The notes beneath the pieces were generated by a model. The model searched no databases. It saw only the letters and a list, made by a program, of their open reading frames with translations, and was not told where the DNA came from. A program made the position numbers and the translations under genes. A DNA stretch of 64,000 nucleotides from assembly GCF_032062135.1 (NCBI RefSeq), contig NC_092859.1, positions 92,234,415 through 92,298,414 on the forward strand. The letters are read 5' to 3'. This document shows positions 55,401 through 61,400 of the stretch, one piece after another (the stretch's first letter is position 1; the number at the start of each line of letters is the position of its first letter). The DNA comes from Pyxicephalus adspersus (Eukaryota; Chordata; Amphibia; Anura; Pyxicephalidae).

Positions 55401-58400
55401 TAAGTCCCGAAAGCCTGGAGGATGCTGGGATACCTACCATATCCCATCACTCTGCAGTGAGCTTCACATGAAAATGGGAAGGTAAGTATGTTTTATTGCA
55501 GAAGTGACAACGCCTGTCCCTTTTGCAATATATATCACTAATTCACTAATTCAACATACAAATAATTTTTTTTTCCATTTGGCCTAATTTGGGAGTTCTA
55601 GTAAAAAACATTTATTACATGTTGTACTCTGACACAGACAGTATGAAGAAAAAGTAAAGTGGGTTAGATGGATTAATCATGGATTTTTTTTTTTTACTAA
55701 TTCTATTATCGCATTAGAAGCTATTTTTTCTTTACGGAACTCACCACCATAAAAATCAGTGTCAGTTAAATTAGCAGCTATAGTTTCATTCATAGAATCC
55801 GCTAAAAGAAATAGGACATTATAAATATTCCAAAGATGAAGACAAAAGTATAGGTTTAACACAGTCATATATAAAATATAAAAAAAGTAACATTTTGTGT
55901 AATAATACCATACTTATAAGTACATATACAGTGGTACCTCGGTATAAGTCCGCTTTGAACACGAAAAATCTTGCTTGGTATACAACCTTTGCTTGGTATA
56001 CAACCCTTGTCCTAGAACTTGTATGGGTCAAAATGAGTCATAATACCACGCACTACCCTAATTTACCTCTCTCGAGACAAAGCCATGACTGCGCACGAGC
56101 GTCAGTACGCCAGTTACTACCATTCAGTGAACAACCGGTGTTTATGCCGGTGTTTATTAACTCTCTGTGATATACATACATCTCCTCCTCCTCCCTTCTC
56201 AGCACCATCCTAGTAGGCACTCCACTCTTCTCAGCAAGGTAAAGGGAGGTTAAATTTTCATTTATGTCATCTAATTGCTTTTGTATTTATGTACTTTAGT
56301 ATTTAGCAGTGTTTAAATTATTCTATACAACCCCAACAATAGAATTTTTTTTCATAGGAACGGGTTAATCATTTTCCTTTTAATTCTTATGGGAAAAATT
56401 TGTTTGGTATAAGTCCTGTTTGGTATAAGTCCAAGGATCTGTAATGGATTAGGGACTTATACCAAGGTACCACTGTATTTATATATATATTGGGGGAAAA
56501 AATACACCAATTTAAAGATAAGTTTCCATTTAAAGATAAGTTTTCAGAAACCAATAAATATGTAAAGAAAACAATTTGGATTGTATTTAAAATTTCATTA
56601 ATGTGTTGTTTTTATGCAGTGAAATGTCTATAGGTAGTAATGTCAATGCTGCAACTGCTTTAAAGCCCTCCAGATTCACAGCTGTGAAATACACTGATAA
56701 AACACTTTTCCTTTTTTTCCCATTTATGCTGCCTTTAAAATCTGAAGCTGACCTTTAATAGAAATGAAAATAAAACTGGTAGTTTCATAGATTTTTTTTT
56801 ACAGTTTTCATAAATGTCAGAGAAAGAAAAAAAACACGTATCTAAAAAAATATCTTTGCATGTGTCCTTCTGAAAAAAAAATGTCCTGCATTATTATAGC
56901 TATGTATACATATTCAGGCTTGGACAGGAAGGAACATAATTGTGCCACCTAGAATGCACCTACACATAGCAGTAAGATTGTGGCAGGCACCTCTGGGTTC
57001 TCTCTTTTTCCCCATGACAGCGTCATATTTCATATATGTGGGTATTAGTCTTAGAAGGCAACATATGATCATTACAAATAAACTCTCATCGGTTTAGTGA
57101 TGTCCTCAACTAGATATCGTGGGCTCAAAATGTAGACTATTCTAATTCTACATTTTGCATTAATGCACTTCAGCCTTATTTAGCCAAAAACAAACACACG
57201 TCCAAAGAATATTCCAACTTACTTGATAAAACCTTTAGGGAAATTGGTTGCTTCTGGTGGATAGTCTGAGTTAGGTTAAATCTTGCATAGCAGATGTAAA
57301 AGTCCCTTGAATCCTCTGGCTGAACATTGGAAAAATAAAGATCGCCATTAAGACCTTGAGAGATCCTTCCATTCTGAGGTAGCCGCTGGAAAACTGGGCA
57401 AAAAATGGTAAAAATGTTCAAGTTATTTGAATAAATAACTAAAGAACTAAATATAAATTTATCTAGTTCTACTACTAAATATGTGTTCTTTACATTGTAT
57501 ATGATACCTGCATTAGAATTTTATCTACTGCTATACTATGTTTTTGTTTTATACATCTGCAAAATCTCGGCCCATTAGTTTAAACTAGCTCAGCTGAGTG
57601 CTTATAAGATTGACTAATCTGGCATGTAAAATTTAGAAAAACTTTAACTACACATACAAAACAGTCATATCCAACACCAGACATTTAATTTACAGCAGAC
57701 ATTTTAATCATGAAATGTTCTAGTGCCCATCTATCCCACTACCTGACATACACTATCATGTGCCTCTTTAGATGTTTTGTTCTTTCTAAATTTGCCCCAT
57801 TCTCTTCATTTCTCTTACTTGGCTAACAATTGCCATAGGATTGTCCATCTATGACCCTCTTTGCTTCAAGGCTCTCTGCATGCCAGCTCTGATCCAATCT
57901 TTAGTTCATCTTACTTTTGGTACTCATCTGACACACCTTACTCTGCTCCTCTCACACATGTCCTAATTTGCCATGTTTGATCTATACCTCTTACACAAAT
58001 TTTGATATATACAAAACTCTGTTCCCAAATTTGCACATTTCACAGCCACATTTTAGACAAAGCATTGATGTAAAATAGCTAATAATTAGATCCAAACAGT
58101 AATTGTAATACCCAAATAAAATTACGGTTTGGTACAATTAAATAAGGAAAATCTTTAATGGTCACAACTAAAGATTTTACTCTATGACAGTAAATAAATA
58201 GATTGTCAGGATATGCATTAGATTTTAGGAGGTTACAATGATACATAAACAAGCAGCATCATTTTTTTAAATTAAAATGTTATACATTTTAAGAATATCC
58301 TATAATTTATCAAATGGGTTACAATTTGTAACCTATGACTTACAGTTATCCATCCAGAATACAACAGGAGGCGGTAAACCTCTTGGAGGTTTGCATGGTA

Positions 58401-61400
58401 ATACAAGGGGCATACCCTGTTGTATCACAATTGGCTCAATTTTTTCTTTTGTCCAGAGAGGGGATCCTGAAAAAAAACAGTTAAAAAGTTAAAGACTAAG
58501 CTATACATTTATAAAAATGTGAGCAACTAAGGAAATCGAAAATATATGTTGATTGGGGACTTGTTTGGGAATGTATGTATCTTTTTCTTTAGAGAAATTC
58601 TAGACATATATTTATTAATAAAGTTATTATTCTTGTAGTGCTTTCTCTAAAACTAGTACCAGCATAAGCCTATCATTTATCCACTGTCCTAATAAATTAC
58701 CATTACCTAAATTATCAAAGGCAACACGATTCACCTAAATAAGCTAATAAATTCACCTGAAACAAGATGTGTAACAGAGTGTTTGTATTTAGGAATTCCT
58801 AAATGTAGGTAATGGAACTGGTAAAGGTTCAAATGAGGAGGGAAAAGACCACAGGGGTATTAATGAATGATGAGCTAAATTAGATGAACTAAACTCAAAA
58901 ACAGCTATGCTATGTTAAATAAATTATGACATTTTTATTATGCCTAAGAGGTAACCTATATACAGTATGTACCTTCTATCTCAAAATCCTATAGCCCCAT
59001 AGCTGTAAATCTACAGTGTGATATCAAAGGCACTGTTGTCAGTATCAGAAACTTTGGAGTAAGATTTAATAATATTATCATTGCACTTCTCAGTGTACTT
59101 GTAATTTGAGTTGCAATTTCATTCTTTGACTTTTCATGAAACTGCTAATTGTCAATAGTAAACCTCTGATTTGGGAAAGATATATTGAAATGCTGCCATA
59201 GTAAAAAAAGAAGAAGAAAAAATGTATTCAAAAGTTCACTTTGTTTCTCTCCAATGAAAATTATGGATTCTGCCAGCTATACAGACCCATCTCCAATCTA
59301 AAATGTTGACACCCAATTACACCCAATGTAAAAAGGCAAAGTATGAGAAAGCATGAAAAATAACAGTGAAAATAATGGCCGTTTAGACATACAGTAGCTT
59401 ACAAAGAAAGATCATTGAATACATTGAAAAAGTTGGAACATATCAAAAATAGGTGCTATAGTGTTTTAGGAAGCTGATGAACCTCCCACAGACCTATGAT
59501 ATCGCTGAATGATCACCATTCATGGAGAGGAGTAAATATACTGAAATTCCTTTGTTAAGAAGCACATGCAGTATGACATCACCCTAACATGTCCTAATCC
59601 AATAACCAAAACTTGCTTTCACTGAGCTCTGTGGTGTGGGCAAGCTTTTCTGTGCTGAGCTGTCTTCTCCTAATGACAATTTTTGCCTATTGTTTAAAGA
59701 TCATATCTATTTCTACTATTTACAGTCTGGTTTATCACCGTGAATAAAACCATAAAATGGCCATTTTGTTAGTTTTCTTTCATAGAATTAGGACACCTCA
59801 GGAATGTGATGCTAACAAAAAAAATGTGGGCTGTGGGCATCTTAAAATAACTGTTAGTCTTTACAATCCTTCTGCACTTAATGACAAATATGCTTTTGTC
59901 TTAGTCACCATTAGACAGAGTTCCCATCACTTCCTCCTGAACATACTCCTGTTATAGATAATTTATATAGATGATCTTTTGTCACACTATGCTGCAATAT
60001 TACAAACCCACAATTTATCCTTCCTAAAAATCCCATATATGCAGAAGTGACTAAGAAATTTTGCAATTTTTAATGTTTTTTTCCCTTTTGGTTACTACAC
60101 TGGAAATGTTTTTGCCAAGTTGTTCATTTACTACTTCAGACAACTGTTTGAATTGTTTTACATTCATTTTATCTCATGGCAATTTTCATATGAAAATTTT
60201 CAGATCAGGTGTATATTCATCACTTAAACAAAAGTTATTTTGTTATTATAAATTAAAATAAGTTATTATAAGTTAAAAATCGGTACTTTTATTGAACTAT
60301 ATTTTATTTCATGAACCAATTTTATCACCACCTAACACTCCTCTTGTTTCTGCTCTCCCCAGTGAACACTTCATTTAAACTTATACAAAGAACTTAACGC
60401 TAATTAACACTATGACCCTTTTAGACAGTTTTCAGGGCTTGGTAGAGAGTTCTGACCACTGTCATGTGCCCTGTGGATACAAGGTCTAAAAGTATATACT
60501 AAGCCAAGGGGTTTGATTATTACTTTAAAGTTGGTGTTGTGGCTGATTGTGGCACCCCAGCTGTTTATTAAATTTTGTGACTTCTAAGGTGAGATATGAA
60601 TGCTAGTAGAAAACTAGCAACATTTTTAGGAGCATAAAACGTGCAATAATAAATTGAATCTGGTACACAAAATACAGCAGGAATCTACCACATTGAGTAA
60701 ATTCATCCAAACTAGACATAAATGAGTGATCTATTGGCAAAACAAATCTAATGCCCTAGACTTTGGTGAATTGATGTTCCAAAGCAGGGGTGCCAAACTT
60801 TTTTGGCTTGCAAGCTACTTTTAAAATGACCAAGTCAAAATGATCTACCTACAATAAAAACTTGGACTTAATAACTTCTGTGCCCAGTAGAGTTTATTTT
60901 GAAAGGCAGGGCTCCGCGATCTACTGGTGTTGCCTTTGCGATCTACTGGTAGATTGCCATCCACCAGTTGGGCACCCCTGCTTTAAAGTTTTACCATTCA
61001 CCTTGATAACTGCATTCGACACACTGATTGCTCAGGCTCTATACTTTGCACTTAAGACCATTTTGTCAACTGTGTTCCCTGTCATTTGAGTGAATAAGTG
61101 TATTTCTCAGTGTGACGAATGTACTCAAACTGAGATTTTCCATTTAAATGTTTCTGTTATAGTTTGGTGAAAATACAATAAACAAGTTTCGGACTTACTA
61201 ACATTCGGAGAGTAGCTACCATGCTGTGATCTCAACATGTCTCGTTTTCTGACTGCCTTCTGCTAATGGCACTACTTCTACCCCATGCTTGGCATAATAA
61301 CTTCAGTGCCACCATGACCACCAAATCAGTTCAAGAATAATTAAATTACAGTATAACTGCTCAATAGATATTAAATTACTCTCTTTATTAGTAAACCTAG

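Larger units (their letters stand above)
53696..58343 (-). other. NRCAM introns flanking the 57-nt cassette and Ig2 exons
   Basis: Contains a repeat around 55170-55480 beginning 'tttaaagtggtactaaa' and a TA-flanked mariner-type MITE (55929-56475). Intron 57394-58343 shows nothing recognisable beyond a pyrimidine-rich patch near 57740-57960. Confidence 0.55.
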
